Shown here piece by piece: positions 31,163 to 41,934 of a DNA stretch of 64,000 bases (its first letter is position 1; each line of letters starts with the position of its first letter). Origin of the DNA: Paralithodes platypus. Taxonomy: Eukaryota; Arthropoda; Malacostraca; Decapoda; Lithodidae. The translations under genes were made by a program, and so were the position numbers. The stretch is taken from contig CM064580.1 of assembly GCA_032716605.1 (NCBI GenBank), forward strand, positions 38,637,973 to 38,701,972. The letters run 5' to 3'. The notes under the pieces are model-generated. The model was not told where the DNA came from. It was given only the letters and a program-made list of their open reading frames with translations, and ran no database searches.

Positions 31163-32341
31163 TTATTCATTTACAAATGCAGTCAGTCGCGGGTTTGATG
31201 CGAGATATTTGTCTAAGCAGAGTTTAAATGAATCAACAGTGCTGCAGTATATAACGTCTCGGGGAAGCCCATTCCACAAGTTGACAACTCGATTGAAGAA
31301 GAAATTCTTAGATTCGTGTGAGTTAAAAGATTTACCAATAATTTTGCAACCATTTCCCCGCGTGTAATTAGATTGGTCGATAGTGAAGTACTTACTACAG
31401 TTCATATTGTCGATGCCTTTGATGATTTTGAACACTTGAATTAAGTCACCTCTTAATCTGCGCTGGGTTAAAGGAAATTTATTTAATTCTCTAAGACGCT
31501 CTTCGTATGGTTTGTTCTTTAGGCTAGGTATCATTTTGGTAACTCTACGTTGAACTCGTTCTAGCTTGTTTATATCTTTTTGGTAATAAGGGCACCAGGA
31601 TTGAATGCAGTATTCCAGAAGAGGGCGGACTAAGGAATTGTAAAGGGTTAGGATAACTTCTTTGGATTTATGCTCAAATGACCTGCCTATAAAGCCAATT
31701 ATTTTGTTTGCCTTCTTAACAACTTCTGAACATTGTTGACTCGGTTTTAGGTTACTCGATATTGTTACTCCCAGATCGGTTTCTCTGCTTACATTCTTAA
31801 GCTGAGTGCCATTCATCGAATAGTTTGCTTTCTCATTTAGGTATCCGATATGTAGTACTTTACATTTATCCGCATTGAAACTCATTTGCCAAATTTGGGC
31901 CCAACATGACAATTTATCTAGATTGTGTTGCATATCGTCAACTTGTTCTTTTGAGAGTACGCTATTTGCAATTTTTGTATCGTCAGCAAATTTTGAGATT
32001 GTACAGGCGAGACCCTCATCTATGTCGTTGATGTAAATTAGAAAGAGAATTGGTCCTAGTACCGATCCCTGGGGTACCCCGCTACTTACATTGGTCCATA
32101 TAGATGCCTTACCGTTTATGACTACCCTTTGCTTTCTGTTGCTGAGCCAATTTTCTATCCATTTCAACACACCGTCATGTATTCCATGCGCTTTTAGTTT
32201 TAGCAGTAAACGTTTGTGGGGAACTTTGTCAAAGGCCTTTTGAAAATCAAGGTATATAATATCTACAGCTTTACTCTCATCGTAGAGGTTGAGGATATCG
32301 TGGAAGAAGTCTAAGAGGTTTGTTAAACAGGAACGTTTTTT
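31163..32341 (-). CDS. CR1/L2-like LINE reverse transcriptase, C-terminal part
   Basis: One reverse-strand frame is open from about 32340 to the TAA at 31163-31165. RT motifs in order: IIYLDFQKAFDKVPHKRLL (motif A, around 32210-32260), SSGVPQGSVLGPILFLIYIN (around 32040-32090), ISKFADDTKIANS (catalytic FADD, around 31975-32010), NADKCKVLHIGY, and the C-terminal SWCPYYQKDINKLERVQRR. These are typical of CR1-group LINEs, which reverse-transcribe their own RNA at a nicked target. The endonuclease is missing and a homopolymer frameshift lies upstream at 32336-32342. The frame has no start of its own, so it is a 5'-truncated retroelement rather than a host gene. Confidence 0.8.
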   Translation of the reverse strand, partial: KKRSCLTNLLDFFHDILNLYDESKAVDIIYLDFQKAFDKVPHKRLLLKLKAHGIHDGVLKWIENWLSNRKQRVVINGKASIWTNVSSGVPQGSVLGPILFLIYINDIDEGLACTISKFADDTKIANSVLSKEQVDDMQHNLDKLSCWAQIWQMSFNADKCKVLHIGYLNEKANYSMNGTQLKNVSRETDLGVTISSNLKPSQQCSEVVKKANKIIGFIGRSFEHKSKEVILTLYNSLVRPLLEYCIQSWCPYYQKDINKLERVQRRVTKMIPSLKNKPYEERLRELNKFPLTQRRLRGDLIQVFKIIKGIDNMNCSKYFTIDQSNYTRGNGCKIIGKSFNSHESKNFFFNRVVNLWNGLPRDVIYCSTVDSFKLCLDKYLASNPRLTAFVNE

Positions 32342-32470
32342 TACGAAAGCCGTGTTGAGTATCTTTAAGTAAGTTATTTGCCTCTAAGTGATTTACGAGT
32401 CTGTCTCTTATGACGTTTCTAGCATTTTACATACAATTGAGATTAAGCTAATTGGACGATAGTTACAGGG
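32342..32470 (-). pseudogene. Frameshifted RT fingers of the same CR1-like LINE
   Basis: Beyond a run of seven A's (reverse strand, 32336-32342), where six would keep the frame, translation continues as RDRLVNHLEANNLLKDTQHG. A second frame change near 32414 separates it from CNYRPISLISIVCKMLE, RT motif 1. The LINE stops at about 32470 against a GA run. Confidence 0.75.
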
Positions 32471-32495
32471 TAGGGATTTGAGAGAGAGAGAGAGA

Positions 32496-32820
32496 GACGT
32501 TTCAGTTACTGAAAGCGGGAATCTACTGTTCATTACGAATTAGTTTCGGGAACATTATTGTATGAACAAGTACAAGTAAATAAGTTTAACATTCGTCACT
32601 GTATGTTATAGAACGTCACCTCCTCCCATTGTGTCCTACCCTTTTAACACTACGACAAGCTCCCTCCCTTCCCATCAAGCTGCGCCATCTATGGGGAAAA
32701 ATCTTCGATTGATTCAGGGAGGGGAGTGTGAGATCTTATTATATTCAGAGCGAACAAACTACACAACGGATTTACCCAAACCCTATGACTAGGTGGCCTA
32801 CGCGGAATTGCGGCCGAGTG
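32496..32820 (-). repeat. Right terminal inverted repeat of the fold-back element
   Basis: Reverse complement of 28040-28364 at about 98% identity, ending GGCCGAGTG just before TA at 32821-32822. Confidence 0.85.
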
Positions 32821-32877
32821 TACATAGGCAGATGCGCTTGTGAGAGTACATGTAGGCTGACACAAGCTGATAGTTGA

Positions 32878-33017
32878 GCAGCCTGGCTAGGGAGAGACCA
32901 TGATACAATCCTCTCCATCGGGTTAGCCGGAAACAACCTTTAGGATTTTGTGGGATTCGAACCCTCGACCTTGCAATCAGCGTGAAGCGTCTTTGACCAC
33001 TCGGTTAACCCGACCTG
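32878..33017 (-). mobile_element. tRNA-derived SINE, reverse strand
   Basis: The reverse strand starts GGTCGGGTTAACCGAGTGG (A-box GGTTAACCGAGTGG) and has CGAGGGTTCGAATCCCACAA (a perfect B-box, GGTTCGAATCC). The start resembles Leu/Ser tRNAs, but the 3' acceptor strand (CCCGACC expected) is missing and a non-tRNA body follows, so it is a SINE, not a tRNA gene. Confidence 0.65.
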
Positions 33018-33339
33018 TGTGTGTGTGCGTGCGAGTGTGTTAACGAAAATTAATATGTGCACTTGCTTCGATTCATCTTTTCTTCAAATACTTACTCGCT
33101 GGTGATCAAGCCTTGGGAAGTGCGATAAATAGTCGTAAATAGGGTACCTAGGACACCATCACTCTGTGACTTGAATTGTGCCACATTATTGTGACTTAAT
33201 TCTGCCAGATTACTAAAAGGTGTCTAGTAAACTTTAGGGTATCTAATGTATAGAGTCTGTTTCCTGTTTATTTAATAACCACTGGTACAAGTTATGCAAA
33301 CAAGCATTTTCGGTACTTTTTATATGAACAGCATTTATA

Positions 33340-34350
33340 TCGCTTCAATCACCACCACACTAGTCTCCAGAACACAAGGGCGCAATGTCCAAACGAGCCC
33401 TTCTCGCCCTCAACACCACCAACAAAAAGATAAAAGCAAAAGACACTACCACAGACGACCAGAAGCAAGTATACAAAAAACAATCGCTATTTGGTCAGCT
33501 AGGTAGGCTCAGTGCTAACGCACCAGTGAGGAGTGAGGCCCGATACTTACAAAACTAGGCTGGACACGCGTACAAAACAAGTGAGGCCCGAGGCTGCTGG
33601 AGTTTGATTAAGTGGTTTGAAAACCTTCCCAGAAGCTGAGACTCACTTCTATGTTAATTCAAGTAGGTAACTTGAGACCTTCATAGAAGTAAAAGACCCC
33701 AGTTATAACGATTATTAAAGGAAGTGGTTCGAGACCTTCCACAGTGCAAATTCCCAGTAGTGACACCTTAAACAATTCCCCTCTAAAGCTGTTAGAATTA
33801 TATAATTGAGTCCTCCCCTACACCCGGAAAATCACGTTAACAGAATTATTGTAACTCTGCCTCGTGTTTTTGAGTCCTTATTTGTGCAACAGTTTAATTC
33901 CACTCGGAAAACACTACACATGGCTCTGTCCTTGACATCACCTATTTAATATTTGTATTGTTATAGTTGGACACTCTAGCGCCAACTTAACTAAAGATAT
34001 TCTACACAGCTGGATATAACTTAGACACCCCAACATCCAATGTGATACTATTCGCTAAAGTGATTTTGATAAGTTACCTGTCCTACGCAGTCGAGAAGTT
34101 AAGCTTCACATAAAAATAACATTTATATTAAGGTAAGACGTGTGGGCAAACTAAGATACAATTTGTAATATATAGTCTCCAGAAACCAGACTCCAATGTA
34201 TTAGTGGGAATTGTGTAATTTGATAGGAATAATATTGTTCTACGTAATGTAAATGTTTGCTAGTCTAAGAATTCACATACAGATTTAATTCCATACATAT
34301 CCCAAATCCTGATTCAGTGTTAATATTTGATAAAGTCTAAGAACACAGCA
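33340..34350 (+). repeat. Unclassified long repeat (family D), copy 1
   Basis: Aligns in pieces with 37690-39125: the shared blocks include 'gacactaccacag', 'ttttggtcag', 'ttcgagaccttccacagtgc', 'cctggaaaatcac'-like, 'acacatgg(c/t)tctgtcc' and 'taagttacctgtcctacgcagtcgag'. The start encodes KRALLALNTTNKKIKAKDTT, matched in copy 2 by KRAVLALTNTNAEVATKGDT. This might be a coding remnant; I do not recognise the protein. Confidence 0.6.
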
Positions 34351-34937
34351 AATAACTTGCCATACTTAGATAACGTTAAGATTGCAGTTATTACTTGGGA
34401 TATCTGATTATTGATTTATATGTGTAGCATCTCAATTAGAGAGATATAATCAGTGTGTAAATTAAACGTTGTCTCGTACTATTTACATAACTTACCTTGT
34501 GTTTGTATAGTATAATTATGTGTATTGCACTCCTAATTTATCCCCGTCAGAAGAATCCACAATACTTGTTTTGTGTAGCACAACTGTTTGCAGAAGAGGA
34601 CAATCGGGTTTGGCATTGTTGTATTTACCTTTCTATTCCAAGTAATTTATATTAGTTTGTATTAGAAGGGAGGGTTATATATTCAATGCTATGATATAAC
34701 TGTCAGGTATGTAATGCTAGATACTTTTGTATATGCTTATGGCTAAATATGTTAAATGCCTAACTAGTAATCAACTTAGAGAACAACGGAGGCAGGTATT
34801 GGTTTTGTGAGTGATAATTTGATGTAGTTTGTGCTCTAAATAAATAAGTAACTTTCTATAAATTCACTGGCTTGGTAATTATATAGTTTGTTTTGAATGA
34901 CTCCATCGCATGGACTTAGTCGAATCTGGTAAGAGGT

Positions 34938-34990
<53 letters not shown>

Positions 34991-35415
34991 GGGTATATAC
35001 TCTATTTGAATATATAATCACTATTAAAGATTCGTGATCTATCAACACTTTCAGTATGCTGCTAACATAAAGCAGTGATGCACGGTGGTTGAATTTGTGT
35101 TTAGTGAGCTAGCAAATTTAGTTAGTTGAAATAGGATTTCAGAGGCTATCAACCTTTCTGGATTATTAAGTCAGCATACTGTAAAATCAAGAATAGCGTC
35201 AGGACTGGAGCCCCTTTCCGAGAACTCCAGTCCCTTGTGTTTCGAAAATCAGATGGAGCCGAAGCATTTGATAAACTTGGGGAACAACATGGAGTCTAAA
35301 GTACTGGCAAATGTATCCAAAAACTTAAGACATAAACAGTTCTCCCGAAACACATTGTGTTGGGGGTAAAAAGGTTGAATTGTGCCGCTGTGTTATTGTT
35401 GGCCAGTGTTGGGTA
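34351..35415. other. AT-rich spacer with (AT)n at 34940-34988
   Basis: No gene or element end was seen apart from the dinucleotide run. Confidence 0.4.
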
Positions 35416-35892
35416 TCTATATAATATTTTCGATTGTCTGTCTGTGTGTCTGTCTGTTCTTTATAGGCGGCCGCAGTTTTGGACCTGGGGAGCTGAAACT
35501 TTGCATGTAGGTGTCAATTGATCTGGGTCAGGTCATAGAGGGGTTTAGAAGGTGAAAGGGACGGAGAAAATGGGGGCGAACTCTGAAAAATGGCCGTTTG
35601 GGGCAGAAGGAGGCCTCCGATCAAAAAGGTGTATGGAACGAAAGTTGTTCGCAGCCCCCCATAATGGGGGTACGGATGAGGTCAGATCCAAAATCGGAGG
35701 TCATTTAGCGGCCGAAATCGAGGTCGCCGTTTAATGAGGCACAGGGAGGTCGAGGCCGGTGATTATGGTAGTAGTAGTATTGTGATGATTGTGGTAGTAG
35801 TGATTGATGATGGTGATTATGGTAGTAGTAGTGGTGGTAGTGGTGATGGTGATTATGGTGATTACCCGGGCAACTCCGGGTACCCCTGCTAG
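35416..35892 (+). mobile_element. Non-autonomous Helitron candidate
   Basis: It starts with TC directly after an A (35415) and ends CTAG directly before a T (35893). A GC-rich hairpin, ACCCGG/CCGGGT at 35864-35881, lies seven bases before the CTAG. These are the defining terminal features of Helitrons, rolling-circle transposons that insert between A and T. The 5' end TCTATATAATATTTTCG followed by GTCTGT repeats fits the same class. At 477 bp it has no helicase gene. Internal TAG/GAT trinucleotide repeats lie at about 35765-35860. Confidence 0.6.
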
Positions 35893-36179
35893 TTATTAAT
35901 AGAAACAGTGTTTCTGTTTTGAGTTTTTGTTTGCCTTTTGATTATGGTATGTATTGTGGTTAGTACGGAAACAGTTACATGAGAACGTACACAGGCATAC
36001 ATGTATACATAGATATTCACATATATTCAAGCTAATGTACACACATACTGTATATATTGACGAACACACACACACAATAACAGGAACACTATATTTTGCT
36101 AATGATTTGTTTTGTAGCCTCTTCCTCGCAGTTAAATATGAAAACATATCATACATACAAAGAGGATGGAGGGGGGGGG

Positions 36180-36350
36180 GGGGCCGGCGGAGAGGAGATC
36201 TTGCTGATGGACTGGTAATCTTATGCTCTTGGGTTCAAATCCCGATGTGTCAATGTGAAGATATTATTGGGATGAAATTTGTGCTGTACTTAGTTTCCGT
36301 GCATCACCACAAAGCTACACCAACACGCCATACAACTACCCTCGCTGTTA
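36180..36350 (+). mobile_element. tRNA-derived SINE, forward strand
   Basis: The B-box is good (GGGTTCAAATCCC at about 36232-36244). The A-box region upstream (TGCTGATGGACTGGTAATC) is decayed. A body with CACCACAAAGCTACACCAAC follows. Confidence 0.45.
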
Positions 36351-36885
36351 AATTACCATTGTATGAATATGTTCATATTCAAAACATGCTATGTGAGCAA
36401 TGCAAAGTGAATAAGCAGCTCAATAGGTAGCATTTGAGAGAGAAAAAGAGAGAGAAAGGGGTGCCTGAGATTGTTAAATGAGATAGTGGCAATGCAGCTT
36501 CGAGGAGTCAGAGTTGCACCGGGCCACGCGGAGACAGCCAGGCGTCGTAGGAAGACCTCAAATGTCTGGATGTCTCACTCGCCATCTGGAATATGACCTG
36601 TGTAGAGCGGTTGATTCTACAGACTGTTAGCCTATGTCCTACAGTAGGTACAATTGGACCATAGGAAAAACACACAAACACACACACATAGTTAAAGAAA
36701 ACGCTCAATGAACTTAGACTGCCACCTATAATGACATATTTGTTCTTATTTATATCCATAATACTTGGATACCTATACAGTATGCATCAGAATTTGCTCA
36801 TCTGTTATTATTCTCATATATATCTGTGCTGTAATATGGTGAGGTTTTTTGTATTTAATGGAAGCGAGAGGTTATCTTATGTTTC
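36351..36885. other. Spacer
   Basis: A short GA-rich patch at about 36435-36460. Nothing else was recognised. Confidence 0.4.
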
Positions 36886-37093
36886 TTAGCCCCTGCTGTA
36901 CCGGTGACGTCTTTATAATTTTATTCTAGCTATATTTAGACGATTTTTTTATTTTTCAGAAGGATCTGGGATACTAAAAAGGGTTATGTGAGATAGCCTG
37001 TTGATTGCTGGGTGCTCTTTTGAAGCTGAATGAAATTGTGCAATGGTAGCCAAAATAAAGTTGAAAGAACGGCACCGGTACAAAAGGGGTTAA
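36886..37093. mobile_element. TTAA-type element, family C, ~208 bp form
   Basis: It runs from TTAGCCCCTGCTGTACCGGTG to GGCACCGGTACAAAAGGGGTTAA. The terminal inverted repeat carries the TACCGGTG / CACCGGTA core. The left TTAA has decayed to TTAG. An internal 'aaaaagggttat' marks the boundary of the shorter 100-bp form. Confidence 0.65.
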
Positions 37094-37689
37094 GGGTAAT
37101 CGTAATAGTTTAGGTACATATAATCCCGTTAATAATAGTGTAGGACTTCCGTTTTGAAGCAGATATTAATAATAATAATCATCATCATCACCATTTTACT
37201 AATTTAAAAGAGCGCTAACTCTTCAAATGAATTTGCAAGCGCTTGAACAAAACAAAAGAAAAACAAAATATAACCACATTATCATATATACAATATAATT
37301 TACATAGGTAATGATGCAATAGTAATTACTACTAAACTTTAAAAAAGTTTCTCGACACAAACAGGACAGTCAGACATATATCAACGGTCATACTTTCCAT
37401 CACTACTGCATAACAATAATTACATTAATGATAATCTGGTTGAAAAATGAACGTATCAAAATTGAATTTCCCTCTTTTTCCTTTACTTGTTGATTTGCAA
37501 TGCATAATCTCATAAATCATGGTAATTTGCAACAGCGATATACGAGGCTATGAATGACTAATGGCATTGGACAGATATCAGCGGTTAACATCATCATAAA
37601 TATAAAGTACATACTGTATGTGGGAACATATACTGTATACTGCAGAACATAATTTTTGATCAGTTAACCCTTAAAAGATTAAGACGCAT
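37094..37689. other. AT-rich spacer
   Basis: Short (AAT)n/(ATC)n patch at 37166-37195. No gene is visible. Confidence 0.4.
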
Positions 37690-38025
37690 TTTATTAGATG
37701 CTATTAGATGCCCGGAGCAGCCTCCAACACGATGACCTCACCCTCGAGACACCTAGCACCAGACCTCAGAAAGAAGCCAGCACCAAACGAGCCGTTCTTG
37801 CCCTCACAAACACCAATGCAGAAGTAGCAACCAAAGGAGACACTACCACAGCTTACCAAGAGCAGGTATTAAAAATATTCAGAATTAATCTCCGCTTTTT
37901 GGTCAGTTAGGAAAGCTCGATGTTACCCCCCACCCCCCCAATGAGGCTCGATGCTTGCTAACCTAGACCCGAAGCTAGCTAAACACCAGTGATGCCTGAT
38001 GCTCACCTAACTAGGCTCAATGCTA

Positions 38026-38233
38026 TAGTCTATTCGCTGTAAGTAGGCGAGAAATCATGACCTCTAACCTCTGTAACTAAAGCCGACTATAGTAATCGAG
38101 CTAATATGTCTACCATTTGGGAAGAGTCAGTCATGGAATAGACGTGGAAAGTTACAGCCAATTTGCTTTAGCCCTTTTTGAGTTACAGAGGATAGAGGTC
38201 ATGATTTCTCGCCCACTTACAGCGAATTGACTA
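38026..38233. mobile_element. TA-flanked inverted-repeat element, family T3
   Basis: The arms start TAGTCTATTCGCTGTAAGTA (left) and TAGTCAATTCGCTGTAAGTG (reading inward from the right) and are about 54 bases long with few differences. They are flanked by TA on both sides (38024-38025, 38234-38235). The 208 bp have no coding capacity. It lies inside the D repeat. Confidence 0.75.
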
Positions 38234-38298
38234 TAGTAAACCCCCAGTGAAGCTCGATGTTAGCAAAACACCAGTGAGGCTCGAGGCTCACCCATCGG

Positions 38299-38520
38299 TT
38301 GCTGAAATTAAAGGAAGCAGTTCGAGATTTTCGAAGAAGACATCCGCAGACTCTACATAACTTGAAGGAAGCGGTTCAAGACTTACCAAGAAAATGTCCG
38401 AAGACTCTACATAACTTGAAGGAAGCGGTTCGAAACTTTCCAAGAAGATGTCCGCAGACTCTACATAACTTGAAGGAAGAGATTCGATACCTTCCAAGAA
38501 GAAGACGTCCCCTGACTCTA
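38299..38520. repeat. 54-bp tandem repeat, about 4 units
   Basis: The unit is 'aacttgaaggaagcggttc' followed by 'aagactttccaagaag' and 'tgtccgcagactctacat'. The 54-base period keeps frames open on both strands (18-residue repeats, for example NLKEAVQDLPRKCPKTLH), which is a by-product of the period. Confidence 0.8.
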
Positions 38521-39119
38521 CAATATTAAACGGAAACGGTTCAAGACCTTCCACAGTGCCTAACATTGTCAAGAACCCAAGAGTAACACCTTAGTGAAGT
38601 TCCCTCTTACTATCTCAATCATAAGAAAATTGTTGTGTACTCTCACTATTCCTGGAAAATCACTATAAAAGAATAAACGTAACTCTGTCTCTTACATTCG
38701 CGTCACTACTTGTGTACCTGTTTGATTCCACTAGGAATACACAACACATGGTTCTGTCCAGGCTATTCCCTATTAAATATTCTTTTTAGTTATTGTTGAA
38801 CACTTTGGAGTCAACATAATTAAGGGTATTTAATAAGAGGTAATTAATATCTGCACCTCAACACTATAAGTTACACTATTCCTCTAAAGTGATTTTTTAG
38901 ATAAGTTACCTGTCCTACGCAGTCGAGAACGTAATATGAAGAAAACAAGGCAACTCCCTTCTCTATGCTTCACCCGTGTGGGCAGACTTAGCGAAGTGTT
39001 TAAACTTTCAGTCTCCATTAATTAAGCTCCTGTGTACTAGTGAGACCATTTCCATGAGATATGATTGTGTAACTTTGTCATATACTGATATTTTACTTGG
39101 TATAAATATTTGTCAAAGT

Positions 39120-40905
39120 CTAATAAAGCAATCAATCAATCAATGAGAGTATACGCCGTGACAGCGTGTAGCCACACTCTCCCTCTAACTCCACTCCGGG
39201 GGTTCCCCTTGGGCGAGACTCCAGGCATCTGCCCGGCCCATATCAAGTATCCTAACGTAAAAGATTGGTCGACTTGCCTCAGCCATGGGTTCCGTGGTCT
39301 TCCTCTAGGTTTCCTCCATGCAGGGTTATCTTCTGTAGAGACCACCTAGTGAGCAGGGTCAGTATCAGAGAGGCGAACCACATGCCCATATAGCCGAGGT
39401 TAGCGTTCACAGACCATGCAACTATTATATCTTGTATCAGTTCATGGAGTAGTCGCTGGTTTGAGATGCAATCATGCCAGTGAAAGCCCATAATCCTGCT
39501 AAAACATTTAGGACCAAAGGAGTTGATGCATCTCTTCAATTCATTATTAAGTGTCCATGTCTCACAGCCACATAATAAGACAGGGAGCACCAGTATCTTG
39601 AAGATCCGCAGCTTCGTCCTTCTGCACAGGTATCGAAAAAGCCATATACTTATTTTGAGTAAATTCATAACCATATATGCTAAGTCGAGGCGACGATTGA
39701 CATCATAGCCCGACGCACCACTTTTATGTATCACGCTACTAAGATATGCACAACATCTCTAGGCACCCTGTCATAGGCCTTCTCCAGGTCTACAAACACA
39801 AAGTAGAGATCCCTGCCTTTTAGTAAGTATCTTTCCTGTATCTGCCTGACTATGAAGATAGCATCGGTTGTACCACGTCCTGGCATAAAACCAAACTGCA
39901 TATCATCAATGGAAATGCTTTGCCTGATCAAACTCTCGAAGACTCTCTCACAGACCTTCATGATTTGGTTAAGCATTTTCAGGCCCCTATAATTACCTCA
40001 ATCAAGCGCATCCCCTTTTCCTTTGTATATATTTATTATTACACTTTAGTGCCAATCCTCGGGGATTTTCTCCTCTTTAATAATGGTGTTTATCATCTCA
40101 TTGATGAAGCTGACACCAATCTCCCCTGAGGCTTTTATCATCTCAGCGACAATGTCAGAGCACCCTGGAGCTTTACCGTCCTTCATTTTATTGATTGCGT
40201 TGCTCTCTACAGCTGGTGCTATCAAAGGAGGGGGTCCAGATATTGGTTTTTCGATACTAAGCTGTTCCTTATCCCATTCAAACTCTACATTTAGCAATCG
40301 TTAATAGTGTGCCTTCCATGCTTCTGATTTCATCTTCTGCATACACAATTGTACCATTATCGTTTCTAACACACTGTTCACCTATAATATCCCTACTATC
40401 ATTTTTAACTCGCTTAGCTAGGTTGAAGATCCCATTGGGATTGTCCGTGTTACACACTTGTTCGAGGATAAGGTCCTTAATGCCTTTTTTAGCATTGTAA
40501 ATAACTTCTGGCAGTTCGTTTAGCTGCCTGGTATTCCTCCTTACTGCCTCCCTTCTTCCATACTTTGAAGCATCTCCCTTTCTCTTTCACAGCATGTTCT
40601 ATCTCATCGTTCCACCACCAGGAGGTTATATTCCTGGGGTGACCCTTTGTTTTCCCACAGACTTTGTCAGTGGCATCGAGAAGGCTATGCTTAAGGAAAT
40701 TTCATTGACTATTTACATCGCTAGGCCTGGCTTCCTTATTTCTATTAATCTCCTCCATTTCACTATGATCCAATTCCAAACTTCCTTGTTCTTCAGCAGC
40801 CACACTCTCCGTTTGGACATGTATACTTTCTTGCGCTCAGGATCTCTGTATAAGCTCATGTCGCACACAAGTAGCTTATGCTGGGGGATACATTCTTCGC
40901 TCGGG
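39120..40905 (-). pseudogene. APE-type LINE (RTE-like), decayed, reverse strand
   Basis: Read from high to low coordinate: endonuclease-RT linker with IPSEECIPQHKLLVCDM (around 40880); RT N-terminus NKMKDGKAPGCSDIVAEMI (around 40150-40210); MQFGFMPGRGTTDAIFIVRQ and VFVDLEKAYDRVPRDVV (39735-39905); then, after loss of the central palm including the YADD motif, PVLLCGCETWTLNNELKR (around 39560); and the C-terminus PAWRKPRGRPRNPWLRQVDQ (39270-39340). Frames change several times. It ends with an (ATTG)n tail at 39128-39144. The clade is uncertain. The upper end is fused to the palindrome at 40906. Confidence 0.75.
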
Positions 40906-40949
40906 ATGAAAGTATCATCCACAAAACGTTTTGTGGATGATACTTTCAT
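40906..40949. repeat. Perfect 44-bp palindrome at a LINE/Penelope junction
   Basis: The two 22-base arms (ATGAAAGTATCATCCACAAA plus AC, and its exact complement) meet at 40927/40928. The right arm is genuine Penelope-like RT sequence, encoding the active-site RFVDDTF. The left arm is an inverted copy attached to the end of a reverse-strand LINE. Both strands therefore encode KRFVDDTF. Confidence 0.95.
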
Positions 40950-41454
40950 GATTTTCAAATGTAAGGAGGATATAGACCATTTTCTTGAATATCTAAATTG
41001 TCAACACATGAACATGAAATTTACTAAGGAAATTGAATGTAATAACTCCCTATCATTTATAGACATATTGATTTCGAAATCTAGCACAGGCTTGACTACT
41101 AATGTTTTTGAAGAAGAAAAAAAACACTTTCACTGGCTTAGGAGTCAGTTGGTTCAGTTTCTGTCTCGATATATTATATAAGATGAATTCAATTAAAACT
41201 TTAATATAATTATAAGGTCTACAATCTTTGCTCAAACTATAGCCTCCTTCACAAAGAATTTGAAGTCCTCAGAAAGTATTTCATATGTAATAATTATAAT
41301 GCTAATATCTTTGATGACATTCTCAAACAGTTCCTTTTTAGAAAACAAAGTGTTGAGAAGAGTTTCCAGAATGTTCTCAAGCTGACCAAGTACATAAAAA
41401 TGCCCTTTTATAGTAAAAATAAGTTTTCAATATAAAATTATATTATTGCCTTTC

Positions 41455-41934
41455 TTAACGCCTTAAGAGCGGGTGGTGTGTATTTTACACCGTACCGCAC
41501 AGCGTTTTTTTTTAACCCTAAATAGGGTTGTTTCCGTGCTCATTTTCATGCATAAACAAGACCCAGAGCGTAAAACAAGTATCTATCCCTGAAAGGGCGT
41601 AAACAGAGCTTTCCAATGACACCCGAACCATCCTTGTACGACCGCTGGTTCTCTTGCAACGATCGTGCAACACGAGTGCAAAAACCCTAAAATAAGGTAA
41701 TTTCCGTACATAATTCCCTGTGTAGCGAGTGAGAAAGGGGGGAGAAGGGTAGGATACAGTTCAGTAGGTCCACGGTGGTCGTGGCGAGCGGTCATAAGGT
41801 TACTACGCTCGTTCCACCGCTCAGCTCTCTCTCTCAGCAACATTACGTGCTGAAAATGGCACTCGACAGCTGTCGTGCACTGCCACATAGTCCAAATTTA
41901 TTTCACTCGACATATGTTGCACGCCGCCAGTTAA
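41455..41934 (+). mobile_element. TTAA-flanked element, family A
   Basis: Inserted in the Penelope-like element at TTAA (41455-41458). The left end is TTAACGCCTTAAGAGCGGG; the right end, read inward, is TTAACTGGCGGCGTGCAAC. A second copy on the opposite strand (63611-64000) shares about 380 bases, including 'ccctgaaagggcgtaaacag', 'tttccaatgacacc' and 'cagcaacattacgtgctgaa'. It has no coding capacity. Its right TTAA coincides with the left TTAA of the next element. Confidence 0.7.

Larger units (their letters stand above)
28040..32820. mobile_element. Candidate 4.78-kb fold-back element with ~325-bp terminal inverted repeats
   Basis: The outer ends are CACTCGGCCGCAATTCCGCG on the left and its complement on the right, with TA on both sides (28038-28039, 32821-32822). 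The arms 28040-28364 and 32496-32820 align without gaps with only about six or seven mismatches, about 98% identity, and both then run into (CT)n/(GA)n. The interior has no transposase; it holds AT-rich DNA and a reverse-strand CR1-like LINE. The terminal CACTCG motif is shared with the smaller T1 and T2 elements. The alternative is two independent, oppositely oriented insertions of one repeat; the TA placement at both outer ends argues for a single element. Confidence 0.6.
37690..39125 (+). repeat. Unclassified long repeat (family D), copy 2
   Basis: Same family as 33340-34350, but interrupted by a T3 element (38026-38233) and by an internal 54-bp tandem repeat (38299-38520). The first part reads ASTKRAVLALTNTNAEVAT and is followed, after a frame change, by a FGQLGKL-like end also found in copy 1. 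An AATAAA lies at 39119-39124, where the reverse-strand LINE tail begins. Confidence 0.6.

Noticed and set aside
32934..33017. tRNA-Leu/Ser gene on the reverse strand
   Set aside because: A-box and B-box are present, but the 3' acceptor strand does not pair with the 5' GGTCGGG and a SINE body follows.
38288..38572. Reverse open frame of 94 codons with an 18-residue repeat
   Set aside because: By-product of the 54-bp tandem repeat inside a non-coding repeat family.
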